Assembly: GCA_007132715.1 (NCBI GenBank)
Contig: SLOE01000074.1
Location: 1-48,036 of the forward strand
Direction of reading: 5' to 3'
Origin: Bacteroidales bacterium
GTDB taxonomy: Bacteria; Bacteroidota; Bacteroidia; Bacteroidales; PUMT01
Length of the DNA: 48,036 nucleotides
The notes under the pieces: generated by a model
Told to the model about the DNA's origin: nothing
Database searches by the model: none
Seen by the model: only the letters and a program-made list of their open reading frames with translations
Made by a program: the position numbers and the translations under genes
Shown: in pieces, positions 25,961 to 34,521 of the stretch
How positions within the stretch are numbered: the stretch's first letter is position 1
Layout of the letters: every line of letters starts with the position of its first letter

Positions 25961-27526
25961 CTACGTTTTTATATAATGACAGCCCACCGACCGGGTATTA
26001 CGCAATGCTGCCGATACGATCAGCTGGGAACTTACAACGGCATTACGCAGCTCTATTATTTGCCTGTTTATCTTCGCGCTTTTATAGAATTTCATTATGC
26101 GATGGGCATAATATTCAAGGTCGGCCTCGGCCCGTGACAGTCCCCGTACCGTCCTTATAATCCCGGCATAATTCCACATAGTAAGCTGAATGGCTCTCAT
26201 ATCCTGGTCTATGAGAAGAGGATCGAACTCCTCTGCATTGGGCGGGTCCTCCCAGTCGGGTATATTGTTAAATCGTTTTTTTTCTATTTTCCCGCGTTCT
26301 GCCGATATGGCCTCTGCAGTAGATTTTCCCCACAGCAGGCCCTCAAGCAGCGATGCAGATGCAAGCCTGTTGGCTCCATGCAGTCCCGTACAGGTAACTT
26401 CACCCACTGCCCAGAGGTTCTTAAGTGAAGTTTTTCCGGTGTTATCGGTTTTAATCCCGCCGCAGAAGTAGTGTGCCGCGGGTGTTATCGGAATGGGTTC
26501 CTTTGTTATGTCTATGCCACCCTTCAGGCATGTTGAGTAGATCTTTGAGAACCGTTTTTCAAGAGGTATGCTCCCGTTGTAATAGCTGGCGATATCAAGG
26601 AGCATATACTCCTTGCCAGTTTTGCATATCATGTCATAAACGGCTCTTGAAACTACATCACGTGGTGCGAGGTCTCCCATATCTGAATATGCCTTCATGA
26701 ACTCTTTGCCTGAATGATCCTTAAGCCTGCCGCCTTCACCCCTCAGGGACTCAGATATGAGAAACCTTTTTATATCCTTGTGGAACAGGCATGTGGGGTG
26801 AAACTGCACAAACTCTGAATTGATGATATCGGCTCCTGCCCGGTTTGCCATGCTTGTGCCGTCGCCGGTTGCAGCGACCGGATTTGTCGTATGGTAATAG
26901 AGGTTGCCGGTACCACCGGTAGCGAGGACAACGTTTTCGGCGAAAAATGTTTCGGTCTTACCGGTTTTGTTATTCAGCGCATAAACCCCCATAACCTCTC
27001 TTTCGCGGTAAAGCTCCTGTGGATCTCGTGAATGGTGGTTGTTGGATATCAGGTCGATGGCTGTATACCCGTTAAGGAATTCCACGCCTGTTTTGCCCGC
27101 ATGAGTTATAAGCGAGTCTTCGATCTTGTCGCCGGTATGATCTTCATAATGGACAATTCGTCTTTTACTGTGGGCCGCTTCTTCGGTATAATCGATCTTT
27201 CCCTCTTCCGACCTGCTGAACTGAATTCCCACCTCACCGATCAGGAATTCAAAAACCAGGGGTGGGCCCTTCCTGACGAAGAAGTCGACAGCCTCAAGGT
27301 TGTTGTAACCGGCTCCTGCCCTCAGGAGGTCGCTCCTTAACAGTGCGGCTGAATCATCATCGCATGATGCAATTATTCCCCCTTGTGCATAGTAAGTGTT
27401 TGTTTCGCTGAGCTTCTCCTCCTTTGTCATGACCAGCACATGCATACCTGCTTTCCTGAGATATATGGCACAGGTAAGTCCTGCCATACCGGACCCTACC
27501 ACAACGGCATCATAATAATGTCTCAT
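25961..27526 (-). CDS. nadB: L-aspartate oxidase NadB
   Basis: A 521-residue FAD flavoprotein that oxidises L-aspartate to iminoaspartate in de novo NAD synthesis. The FAD dinucleotide motif AVVVGSGMAGLTCAIYL is at the N-terminus. TNTYYAQGGI and the GGTGNLYYHTTNPVAATGDG stretch are typical of the succinate dehydrogenase/NadB flavoprotein family. EFVQFHPTCLF and SLRGEGGRLKD line the active site, and AAHYFCGGIKTDNTGKTSLKNLWAVGE is a NadB signature. The start overlaps the nadC stop by four bases, so the two are co-transcribed with nadC first. NadA is not in this window. Confidence 0.96.
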   Translation of the reverse strand: MRHYYDAVVVGSGMAGLTCAIYLRKAGMHVLVMTKEEKLSETNTYYAQGGIIASCDDDSAALLRSDLLRAGAGYNNLEAVDFFVRKGPPLVFEFLIGEVGIQFSRSEEGKIDYTEEAAHSKRRIVHYEDHTGDKIEDSLITHAGKTGVEFLNGYTAIDLISNNHHSRDPQELYREREVMGVYALNNKTGKTETFFAENVVLATGGTGNLYYHTTNPVAATGDGTSMANRAGADIINSEFVQFHPTCLFHKDIKRFLISESLRGEGGRLKDHSGKEFMKAYSDMGDLAPRDVVSRAVYDMICKTGKEYMLLDIASYYNGSIPLEKRFSKIYSTCLKGGIDITKEPIPITPAAHYFCGGIKTDNTGKTSLKNLWAVGEVTCTGLHGANRLASASLLEGLLWGKSTAEAISAERGKIEKKRFNNIPDWEDPPNAEEFDPLLIDQDMRAIQLTMWNYAGIIRTVRGLSRAEADLEYYAHRIMKFYKSAKINRQIIELRNAVVSSQLIVSAALRNTRSVGCHYIKT

Positions 27527-28356
27527 TTTTTCTTCTTTAAGCTGAAATCAAAGGCTTTTATTGATGAAGTGATGCTTCCGGCCGAGATGAAAGCAACACC
27601 TGTTGATGCTGCCGCCGGAACCTTCCCGGGCGTCATATTCCCCGAAGCTTCCGTTTCACATCTGCCGCCGGCCAGCTTCACCGCTTCCTTCATCATTGCA
27701 TTGTTCATGTTATCAAACATTATCCTGTCAACACCGCATTCTATTGCCTCTCTCACCTCTTCCAGGTTCCTGGTCTCGACCTCAATCATGAAACTGCTTC
27801 CCCATTTTTTCCTGACCTTGCTGACCGCATTTCTTATTCCTCCGGCAGCGTCAATATGGTTGTCCTTTATCATTACCATATCGTAAAGGCCCATACGGTG
27901 GTTACTGCCCCCGCCGCAGCGAACTGCATATTTCTGCAGCTCCCTGAACCCGGGTATCGTCTTCCGGGTATCAAGTATAACTGCCTGGCCTCCGGATTCT
28001 CTCACAAATTCTGATGTGCGGGTTGCTGTAGCCGAGAGCAGGGATACAAAGTTTATGGCTGTGCGCTCGGCCTTAAGAATTGAGCGTACACTGCCCTGCA
28101 CTACTGCAACGACATTGCCGGGACCAATGGGGGCACCATCACTGAAATAGCGGGCAATCGTAATATTTTCATCCACCCTGTTCATCACCTGTGCAAACAG
28201 GTCAAGTCCGCACAGTATCCCTTTGTCTTTTGATACCAGTATAAACTCATCTTTTTCGTCAACGAATATTGCACCTGAGGTGATATCGCCTTTGTCGCCA
28301 AGGTCCTCCTGCAACGCGATATCGATAAGAATTCCGGTATTGGTAAAATCTGGCAT
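27523..28356 (-). CDS. nadC: nicotinate-nucleotide (quinolinate) phosphoribosyltransferase NadC
   Basis: A 277-residue type II phosphoribosyltransferase that converts quinolinate and PRPP to nicotinate mononucleotide. Motifs are ALQEDLGDKGDITSGA near the start, TRKTIPGFRELQKYAVRCGGG with quinolinate-binding Arg and His, and HRMGLYDMVMIKDNH. IEVETRNLEEVREAIECGVDRIMFDNM is the PRPP/barrel part. The C-terminus ends in several lysines. It is first gene of a nadC-nadB unit. Confidence 0.96.
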   Translation of the reverse strand: MPDFTNTGILIDIALQEDLGDKGDITSGAIFVDEKDEFILVSKDKGILCGLDLFAQVMNRVDENITIARYFSDGAPIGPGNVVAVVQGSVRSILKAERTAINFVSLLSATATRTSEFVRESGGQAVILDTRKTIPGFRELQKYAVRCGGGSNHRMGLYDMVMIKDNHIDAAGGIRNAVSKVRKKWGSSFMIEVETRNLEEVREAIECGVDRIMFDNMNNAMMKEAVKLAGGRCETEASGNMTPGKVPAAASTGVAFISAGSITSSIKAFDFSLKKKK

Positions 28357-28385
28357 GATCCCGATGCGATAATGGTTAACTGTTG

Positions 28386-28414
28386 CTAAAGTAAAAAAAA
28401 AGCGGTTAAAACAA
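28386..28414 (-). promoter_or_regulatory. candidate nadC-nadB promoter
   Basis: On the minus strand TTG (28414-28412), 18 bases, TACTTTAG (28393-28386), one base off TAnnTTTG. The TTG lies inside the loop of the terminator of the upstream foldase gene. The leader to the nadC ATG would be about 20 bases. Confidence 0.42.
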
Positions 28415-28425
28415 GGTTTAACCGC
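28393..28425 (-). terminator. intrinsic terminator of the PpiD-like foldase gene
   Basis: A perfect 9-bp stem (GCGGTTAAA at 28402-28410 with TTTAACCGC at 28417-28425) and a six-base loop, followed on the minus strand by nine T residues (complement of 28393-28401). It starts 26 bases after the stop of the foldase gene. Confidence 0.88.
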
Positions 28426-28450
28426 CGGTATTAATTGTCAATCAATAATA

Positions 28451-30553
28451 TTAAAAGAACTGATGCCTGTTATCCTTTACGTTGGCCTGCTCCCTGAGCG
28501 CCTCAAAAGCATCAAAATTAACCCTGGCTCTCTTACTGTTTGCAAGATTCCGTCTTACCGCCTCAATATCCTTTTCATCCGGAAAATTTACAGAGGTCAC
28601 CCTGAGAACGTATACCCCGTTCTCTCCCACGACCGGACCGGAGATGGTGTTGGGTTCTGAATTCAGTGCTGTTGCTATCAGCCGGGGCTCAATACCTGCT
28701 CCCGGTACTGAAAAAGAGGAAAACAGGATATTCCGCGCCTCTTCAACCTGTGTATTAAGTCCTGCTGCCAGCTCTTCAATGTCAGTAGCTTCTGATATAT
28801 TATCCCTTAGACGCGAAGCGATGATCTCTCCTTTTCTTTCTCTGATGAGTATCGATTCAATCTCGCCGGCAACCTCCTCAAGGGACTGGTATCCGTCCTG
28901 CCGGACCTTTGTAAGGGCTGCAATAACAAATCTGTCTTCGATCTCCATTATAGGCGATATCGAGTTTTCTCTCGCCTCAAAAGCCCACCTGACAAGGTCC
29001 CGTGCCGGTTCGAGTCCGGGAATACTCCTGTCGCCAATCTGCACATTATTGGCCATTCGCAGCGCCAGGCCCTCCTCCTGGGCTCCTTCAACAAATTTAT
29101 CATAGGTGTTGTACTGACCGGCGAAGCGGCTTGCCCTTGTAAAGATCCTCTGGTAAGTTGCCGAGCTGGGCGTGACCTCGCGAGCCAGTGTGGCGTATCT
29201 TATCTTTTTGGTTTCCCTTGCCCGGTCGGTAACCTGCACTATATGGAAACCGAACTGGGTCTCCACCATAAAGTGCTCACCCCCGGTTGCTGAAAACACA
29301 GCGTTATTGAATTCAGGAACCATCATTCCTTCAGCGAACCAGCCGAGGTTGCCACCCTCAAACCGGGTGCCGGTATCATCGGAATACTGCAACGCCATTA
29401 TTTCAAAATCCTCCCCGCGCCGGACCGCCTCCAAAAGACTGTCGGCCCTGTTTCGGGCCTGTTCATATTCAAGCCGTTCTCCGGGTTGTATAAGTATATG
29501 CCTGGCCCTGACCGAATCGGGCAGGAAATTGATCTCAAGCAGCCGTGACAACATATATGTCCCATCCTCAAAATAAGGCCCGTAGAGATCTCCCGGTTCG
29601 GCGTTCCATAAAACGTCAGCTATGGTTTCAGGGAGTTCTTCATACCTGTAATTACGCTGATCGTAGGGTATGTCGGAGTTAAGATTGATAAACTGCCTGA
29701 CTTCCTGGACTTCAGCAAACTCATCCTTCATGTTCTCGATCCATTCTCTTGCAAGCAGGTCGTCCTCTTCTGAAGGTACAATGTCAAACGCAACATACTC
29801 AAGGTCTCTCGATGCAGTCTGCCTGAAATTACTTCTGTTTTGCCGGTAATACCGTCTTATATCGGCGTCTGCAACATTTACAAGGCTGTCATGAACCGTA
29901 TTGTACCGCTGAACAATGAACTCAAAATCCACGCTCTTGTTGTTCTCTTCCCACGACCTGCCGGCCTGCAGGTCGGTTACGTACAAACCTTTGCGAAGCA
30001 GGTTGTTGTATTTGGCCATGGCCCTTTCCCTTACAATCTCCCTTTCGACAAACAACCAGTAGGCACGTTGCTGTCCGGTAGGGTCCTGGTTCATTGTCCT
30101 CAGAAACCTGATAACTGCCGCCTGGTCGAATGCGCCGGTTGAGGGGTCGGTAAAAAGCTGGCGTACGATAGGGTGTATGTTGGCCCCCTGTACCATGTCG
30201 AACAGCTCTTCGGAACTGACCTCAAGTCCGAGTCTCCCGTACTCCTCATCCAGGATGATTTCACGCAGCATAAGCTGCCAGGCTTCTTCCAGTATATTTT
30301 CATTTGTTTCGGCATCCAACGCGCTCTGACCGGTATTCATCATGTATATTTCGGTCAACTGGTCTACCTTTCGCTGGAAATTTTCGAAGGATATTGATTT
30401 TCCCGCTATTTCTGCAATTTCAAATTGCCTGTTCGTGAAGAGGGATGGGCCTGAGCCCAGTATGTCTCCCAGGATAAAAGCGACCAGGGCCAGTCCGATC
30501 ACCACGGTAACAAGCACTCCCGCACGGTTTCTGATTTTTTCGAGTGTAGCCAT
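28451..30553 (-). CDS. PpiD-like periplasmic foldase (SurA_N and parvulin domains)
   Basis: A 700-residue membrane-anchored peptidyl-prolyl isomerase or chaperone for exported proteins. One transmembrane helix (about 12-32) is followed by the SurA_N-type chaperone domain, recognisable from ISFENFQRKVDQLTEIYMMNTG. A parvulin (PPIC) domain sits at about 347-440: RARHILIQPGE, FEIMALQYSDD and GGNLGWFAEGMMVPEFNNAVFS, ending FGFHIVQVTDR. A long C-terminal part resembles the second, inactive parvulin-like domain of PpiD. The gene ends at a strong terminator. It is upstream of nadC on the same strand but likely a separate unit. Confidence 0.9.
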   Translation of the reverse strand: MATLEKIRNRAGVLVTVVIGLALVAFILGDILGSGPSLFTNRQFEIAEIAGKSISFENFQRKVDQLTEIYMMNTGQSALDAETNENILEEAWQLMLREIILDEEYGRLGLEVSSEELFDMVQGANIHPIVRQLFTDPSTGAFDQAAVIRFLRTMNQDPTGQQRAYWLFVEREIVRERAMAKYNNLLRKGLYVTDLQAGRSWEENNKSVDFEFIVQRYNTVHDSLVNVADADIRRYYRQNRSNFRQTASRDLEYVAFDIVPSEEDDLLAREWIENMKDEFAEVQEVRQFINLNSDIPYDQRNYRYEELPETIADVLWNAEPGDLYGPYFEDGTYMLSRLLEINFLPDSVRARHILIQPGERLEYEQARNRADSLLEAVRRGEDFEIMALQYSDDTGTRFEGGNLGWFAEGMMVPEFNNAVFSATGGEHFMVETQFGFHIVQVTDRARETKKIRYATLAREVTPSSATYQRIFTRASRFAGQYNTYDKFVEGAQEEGLALRMANNVQIGDRSIPGLEPARDLVRWAFEARENSISPIMEIEDRFVIAALTKVRQDGYQSLEEVAGEIESILIRERKGEIIASRLRDNISEATDIEELAAGLNTQVEEARNILFSSFSVPGAGIEPRLIATALNSEPNTISGPVVGENGVYVLRVTSVNFPDEKDIEAVRRNLANSKRARVNFDAFEALREQANVKDNRHQFF

Positions 30554-30598
30554 TTTATTGTTTCAGTATTATGTGTATTTCCCGTTTTTTTCTAGCTA

Positions 30599-30606
30599 CG
30601 AAGATA
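30599..30606 (-). promoter_or_regulatory. possible -7 element for the foldase gene
   Basis: TATCTTCG on the minus strand, one base off TAnnTTTG, about 46 bases before the ATG at 30553. The matching upstream element is weak. Confidence 0.3.
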
Positions 30607-30731
30607 ATAATTTATAGAATTATAAAACAGATAATGTATGATTTTGGAGAACAAAACATAACAAAGAGAGCTGCTGTATAAGGCAGCCCTTCATGTTATC
30701 TTCTGAACATTCCGGCAGGAAGCAGTAACTT

Positions 30732-32090
30732 CTACCTTCTGGCTCTTACCCGGGTGGATTCGTTTATCCAGCAACCCACAGTATAGCTGTCACCTTCCTG
30801 ATAGCCGTGGAAGAACAGGGTTTCGGTGTCGGGGAAGTAGACACGGTAGGTTTCGATCAGCCTGTCGGCCTCTGCGGTAACCGATGGATCAACCCTTTTT
30901 GCCTCATTGAACCTGTCAACAGCAACCCAGTATACCGTCCTTTTTTTGAAGTCAGCATCTTCCTCCCCGGCAAAGCAGTTGCTTTCAGATGCATAGAGGC
31001 TGCCGATATGAATATGTGCCCGCCCCAGGGACGGATTGTCATTGAGTGCATTACGGGCATACTGGCGGGAGAGCTGCCTGTCATTCTTCACCTGGTTGGC
31101 TATGAATGAAAGCTCCAGGTAATAGTTTGCGCGCTCCTCCGGTACCTCCTGCAGTTCTATAGCCTCCTGCAGGTATTTTATTACCATATCGTCGTTGTTC
31201 CTCGCCCTGTACATGGCAGAGAGACTGATGGCTGACTGCGCAGAGGGGTTCAGAACATGCAGCTTTTCCGAAGTGGCCAGGTAGAGGTCACTGTCAGTAC
31301 AGCCTGTACTGGAAAGCAGGTCATTAACCTGGGTCAGTAGTTCCGCATCTTCAGGTGATGCATGAACCCTGTCAGCAAAAAGCTCTATCAGGGCATCACA
31401 ATCGGCGGCACCGCTGTTGGCAAACAGGTCCTCAACCATATCCCGGGCTGGCACAAGCTGATTTCGCCCCGCATTTTCAATTGCATTGTTCAGAACATCC
31501 ATGAGCCAGGTATAGGTCTCTATAACATGTTCGCTGTCAACAAACCCGGCTGCATATTTTCCAACGGTTACAGTCATATATGTGGCAATGACGGGATGGG
31601 AGGGATCATCACCCGAAAGCCTTATTGCTTCCTCAAGTGCCTTATATCCTATCTCAGATTCTTCAATATTCCTGTTGTATCTGAAATAGAAAAGACCCTT
31701 TCTGCCCAACACATTCGCAGGATCGCCGAAATTTTCCCCTTCGTAGTACTTCATCCTTTTATCGAACATCATCATGGCAGTATCAAGGTATGCCTTTCTC
31801 TCCTCATCGGTTTCGGCATTCTCGATCATGTGTCCGAAAATGTCTCTCTCCGCCCATACGTATATGTTCCTGCTGGACATCGGGAACTCGTTTATGAGAA
31901 TCCTCCAGAAGCGCATCGCATCCTTATAGTTCTCATTCCTGTACCTGTCGCCATACATCGAAAGGTTTCTCAGGGCCCTGATACTGTCCTCCGGGGTGTC
32001 ACCAAACCTGCCCGGCTGTGCTAAAACGTCAGCCTGCCCGAGTATTGCCAACAGAAAAACCAGCACCCCTTTTATAAATAGATTTTTCAT
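30732..32090 (-). CDS. exported tetratricopeptide-repeat protein
   Basis: A 452-residue exported protein with a signal peptide (about residues 1-25, ending VLAQ). Helical repeat sequence of TPR type follows: one unit around YRNENYKDAMRFWRILINEFPMS, and later ones around QSAISLSAMYRARNNDDMVIKYLQEAIELQ and ANYYLELSFIANQVKND...ARNALNDNPSLGRAHIHIGSLYASE. This is the TPR pattern of Bacteroidetes periplasmic or outer-membrane-associated proteins; partners are unknown. In several Bacteroidetes a TPR gene stands between the OMP gene and lptC; here it lies beyond the GldE-like gene, so it may be a relocated counterpart. A promoter lies just upstream. Confidence 0.75.
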   Translation of the reverse strand: MKNLFIKGVLVFLLAILGQADVLAQPGRFGDTPEDSIRALRNLSMYGDRYRNENYKDAMRFWRILINEFPMSSRNIYVWAERDIFGHMIENAETDEERKAYLDTAMMMFDKRMKYYEGENFGDPANVLGRKGLFYFRYNRNIEESEIGYKALEEAIRLSGDDPSHPVIATYMTVTVGKYAAGFVDSEHVIETYTWLMDVLNNAIENAGRNQLVPARDMVEDLFANSGAADCDALIELFADRVHASPEDAELLTQVNDLLSSTGCTDSDLYLATSEKLHVLNPSAQSAISLSAMYRARNNDDMVIKYLQEAIELQEVPEERANYYLELSFIANQVKNDRQLSRQYARNALNDNPSLGRAHIHIGSLYASESNCFAGEEDADFKKRTVYWVAVDRFNEAKRVDPSVTAEADRLIETYRVYFPDTETLFFHGYQEGDSYTVGCWINESTRVRARR

Positions 32091-32131
32091 GGTTATTTAT
32101 TATTGAGTTAAAATTTCCGGAAAATATGCGA

Positions 32132-32139
32132 CAAATATA
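32132..32139 (-). promoter_or_regulatory. -7 element of the TPR gene, proximal promoter
   Basis: TATATTTG on the minus strand fully matches TAnnTTTG. Transcription would start about 35 bases before the ATG at 32090. The upstream part is a T-rich run with no clear TTG. Confidence 0.55.
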
Positions 32140-32306
32140 AAAACTTAATAAAAAAACAGATGAAGCTTCCGGCAATTTATATTAATTACACATTATCCTT
32201 TCCAAACCCGACTTAAAACATCAAAACCTGTGCCAAACACTAAAAGCTTTAGTTTTCAGTAATTTGTTTGTATGCAGTGTTCTCGAATATCAAAGGTTAA
32301 TAAAAT

Positions 32307-32336
32307 CAAATATAAAACTATTTTGTTAGGTATCAA
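32307..32336 (-). promoter_or_regulatory. distal leftward promoter in the 32.1-32.4 kb gap
   Basis: TTG (32336-32334), 19 bases, TATATTTG (32314-32307) on the minus strand: a full consensus match at ideal spacing. The nearest coding start is 210 bases away (TPR gene). Confidence 0.6.
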
Positions 32337-32406
32337 AAAATTGCTACGTTTAAACCAGATTCCACTTTCGGTTTCAGGATAGTGGATCTGTCTGTGTAAT
32401 AAATTA

Positions 32407-33669
32407 TCAGTCCTCTTTACTTTTAACGTTCACCAGCTCGATCCTGGTCCTGCTCATTCTCAATATCTCGAATGTAAATGGTGCTATTTTCAGCTTCTGG
32501 TTTGTCTTTGGGATACTCTCATGGTGGTATATGATGAACCCGGCAAGTGTCTCATAGTCATCTGTCTTTGGAATTCCCAGGTTGTACTTATCGTTCAGGT
32601 AGTCTATCTCGTGCCTTCCCGAAAAAACATATTCATTCTCTGAAAGCTGTTTCTCCTCGAGATCGACGGTATCATGCTCATCTTCGATCTCTCCGAAGAT
32701 CTCCTCCATGATATCCTCAATGGTAACCATACCGGCGGTGCCGCCGAATTCATCAACAACAACAGCAACGCTCTTTTTTTCCTTGATAAAAAGCGAAAGA
32801 AGCTTATGAGCCACCATCGTTTCGGGTACTATTATGATGCGGTTGAGCATTGACCTGATACTGCCGGGGTTCTTGAAGAAGTCCTTGGAGTTGATATAGC
32901 CGATGATATTGTCAATTGTTTTTTTGTAGATCAGTATCCTTGCATAGCCGGTCTCTATAAAACTCTGCTTGATCTCTTCGAGGGGTGTATTGATTTCAAA
33001 TGCTGCAATTTCCGGTCTCGGCACCATGCATTCCCGCAGCTTTACCGTTGAAAAATCAAGTGCATTCTGGAACAGCTTGATGTCGTTCCTGACATTATCC
33101 TCTTCTTCCATTTCACTGCGGCTTTCCCGCACAAAATGATCCAGGTCGACTTTACCGAAAACATTTCTTTTGTCATAATTTGACATATCTGTACCAAGAA
33201 CATATTTCATAAGGAAATTCCCGATACCTATAATACTTTTGCTTACAGGGTAAAGGATTATGTAAAAAAACATCACGGGAACCGACAGGGCATTGAGGAT
33301 CAGGTTGGGCTTCAGCCTGAAGACTGCCTTTGGCAGAAACTCAGCCGTAATAAGTATTATTATGGTTGCAATGACGGTTTGGATAAGGAAAACTGAAAAT
33401 TCTGAGGATATGAACATCTGTATCCTGGGCTCAAGTATCATTGCCATTGTGATGCCGTAGACAACAAGTGCAATGTTGTTTCCTACCAGCATTGTGGCAA
33501 TATATTGTCCGGGATCCCTCGCAAACAGTGATGTTACCCTTGATGTAAAGGTGCCCTGTTTCTTTTCCAGTTCAAGCCTCAGCTTGTTGGATGAGATAAA
33601 GGCGATCTCCATACCCGAAAAGAAGGCAGAGAAGAGAAGACTTACCAGAATTATCGCAAGGGCACTCAT
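32407..33669 (-). CDS. GldE/CorC-type CNNM membrane protein with CBS pair
   Basis: A 420-residue membrane protein. A DUF21/CNNM transmembrane domain (about 1-170) opens with LLFSAFFSGMEIAFISSNKLRLEL. A CBS pair follows (about 205-325, with CMVPRPEIAAFEI and GYINSKDFF), then a CorC_HlyC domain (about 335-415, from EEKQLSENEYVFSGRHEIDYLN). VVDEFGGTAGMVTIEDIMEEIFGEIEDEHD is the conserved C-terminal CBS signature. Relatives are GldE, linked to gliding in Flavobacterium, and CorC/CNNM cation-efflux or regulatory proteins. No gliding genes are adjacent, so I keep the family name only. It follows the small membrane gene by 12 bases. Confidence 0.88.
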   Translation of the reverse strand: MSALAIILVSLLFSAFFSGMEIAFISSNKLRLELEKKQGTFTSRVTSLFARDPGQYIATMLVGNNIALVVYGITMAMILEPRIQMFISSEFSVFLIQTVIATIIILITAEFLPKAVFRLKPNLILNALSVPVMFFYIILYPVSKSIIGIGNFLMKYVLGTDMSNYDKRNVFGKVDLDHFVRESRSEMEEEDNVRNDIKLFQNALDFSTVKLRECMVPRPEIAAFEINTPLEEIKQSFIETGYARILIYKKTIDNIIGYINSKDFFKNPGSIRSMLNRIIIVPETMVAHKLLSLFIKEKKSVAVVVDEFGGTAGMVTIEDIMEEIFGEIEDEHDTVDLEEKQLSENEYVFSGRHEIDYLNDKYNLGIPKTDDYETLAGFIIYHHESIPKTNQKLKIAPFTFEILRMSRTRIELVNVKSKED

Positions 33670-33681
33670 TTGTCGTATAGA

Positions 33682-33858
33682 TCAGTTCTTACGCGATATT
33701 CTCATGTTTCTCCTGTAAAGATACATTAAAGCGGAAATAAATGTCATAATAAAGAATATGACACTTTCCGAAAAACCTGCCTGGTACCAGTTGTAAACTG
33801 CTGCCAAAAAGCTGAGAATTGCAAGGCTCAGCCAGACCAACTCAAGTATGTTATTCAT
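33682..33858 (-). CDS. small two-helix membrane protein
   Basis: A 58-residue protein, MNNILELVWLSLAILSF onward, with two predicted transmembrane segments (about 7-25 and 29-45) and a basic C-terminus. The ATG at 33858 overlaps the lptC stop by eight bases, and the GldE-like gene follows 12 bases on, which suggests coupling. A longer in-frame start at 33933 would lie within lptC and would add a very basic leader, so it is rejected. I do not recognise the family; it could be a partner of either neighbour. Confidence 0.6.
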   Translation of the reverse strand: MNNILELVWLSLAILSFLAAVYNWYQAGFSESVIFFIMTFISALMYLYRRNMRISRKN

Positions 33859-34447
33859 CTTCAATGTAAATTGTTCCCTGGATCTTTTTAATTCTCCAGT
33901 GCGTAAATGTCTCATCTGCTTCAAATCCCTCACCCATGATCACCTCGTTGGGTCTTGTAACTCTTACGTAGCTGTGGGAGTATATGGTCCGGTTTCTTTC
34001 ATCCCAGAAAAGCTGTTCTGTGTTGAGTATCTCTCCTGCCCTGTTTATTATTACGACACTGTCTTTCGCTTCCCACAGCTCTTTATCAGCAAAGTAGATT
34101 GCATACCTTGATTCCAGCTGTGATTCCAAATCACCTTCCCTGTCAAAGAATTCGGCAAAGACTCCTTCGGGGAATTCGGTGTAATTTTCACTGTGGGTTG
34201 AATACCTGTGAATCTCCGGTGCCTGTATCCTCAACTGGAGCCTGGCAGAATCGGTGTATATGATCTCGGCATTGATCATTGACTGGCTCGGCATAAGTGT
34301 GTCCTGCGACAGTGATTTGATCACCTCAATGTCATTTTCGCACGATACCATTACAATGCCCTGCAACAGGAGAATGAAAACCATCAGCGCCGTAGCGCAA
34401 CTATTTTTTTTGAGATTATTTGCTATTGTTTTGGGTTTCATCTGCAA
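33851..34447 (-). CDS. lptC: LPS export protein LptC (lipoprotein form)
   Basis: A 198-residue periplasmic bridge component that hands lipopolysaccharide from LptBFG to LptA. The N-terminal hydrophobic segment ends in a lipobox-like MVSC (Cys36), so it may be a lipoprotein rather than only TM-anchored. The strand-rich LptC/OstA-like domain contains ESRYAIYFADKELWEAKDSVVIIN and a C-terminal GEGFEADETFTHWRIKKIQG, the pattern of Bacteroidetes LptC. A second ATG two codons in is possible. It sits between the OMP gene and the small membrane gene on the same strand. Confidence 0.85.
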   Translation of the reverse strand: MQMKPKTIANNLKKNSCATALMVFILLLQGIVMVSCENDIEVIKSLSQDTLMPSQSMINAEIIYTDSARLQLRIQAPEIHRYSTHSENYTEFPEGVFAEFFDREGDLESQLESRYAIYFADKELWEAKDSVVIINRAGEILNTEQLFWDERNRTIYSHSYVRVTRPNEVIMGEGFEADETFTHWRIKKIQGTIYIEDE

Positions 34448-34521
34448 TTAGTTGCCGGGCGCGGATATTTATTGCTGACTGCATGCTGTTGCCGGTCCGG
34501 TCCCGGAAGGCCCTGATCCCA

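Larger units (their letters stand above)
32091..32406. other. 316-bp AT-rich non-coding gap with two leftward promoters
   Basis: No protein-coding frame is convincing here. The minus strand carries two full TATATTTG elements (32132-32139 and 32307-32314). The distal one has a TTG at the right distance. The region between could be a 5' leader of about 210 bases for the TPR gene or a separate small RNA. A short inverted repeat around 32230-32243 (CTAAA/TTTAG) lies within it. Confidence 0.5.

Noticed and set aside
30670-30687. GCTGC/GCAGC hairpin after the TPR gene as terminator
   Set aside because: Stem of only five bases with an eight-base loop and an interrupted T-rich tail; too weak to call.
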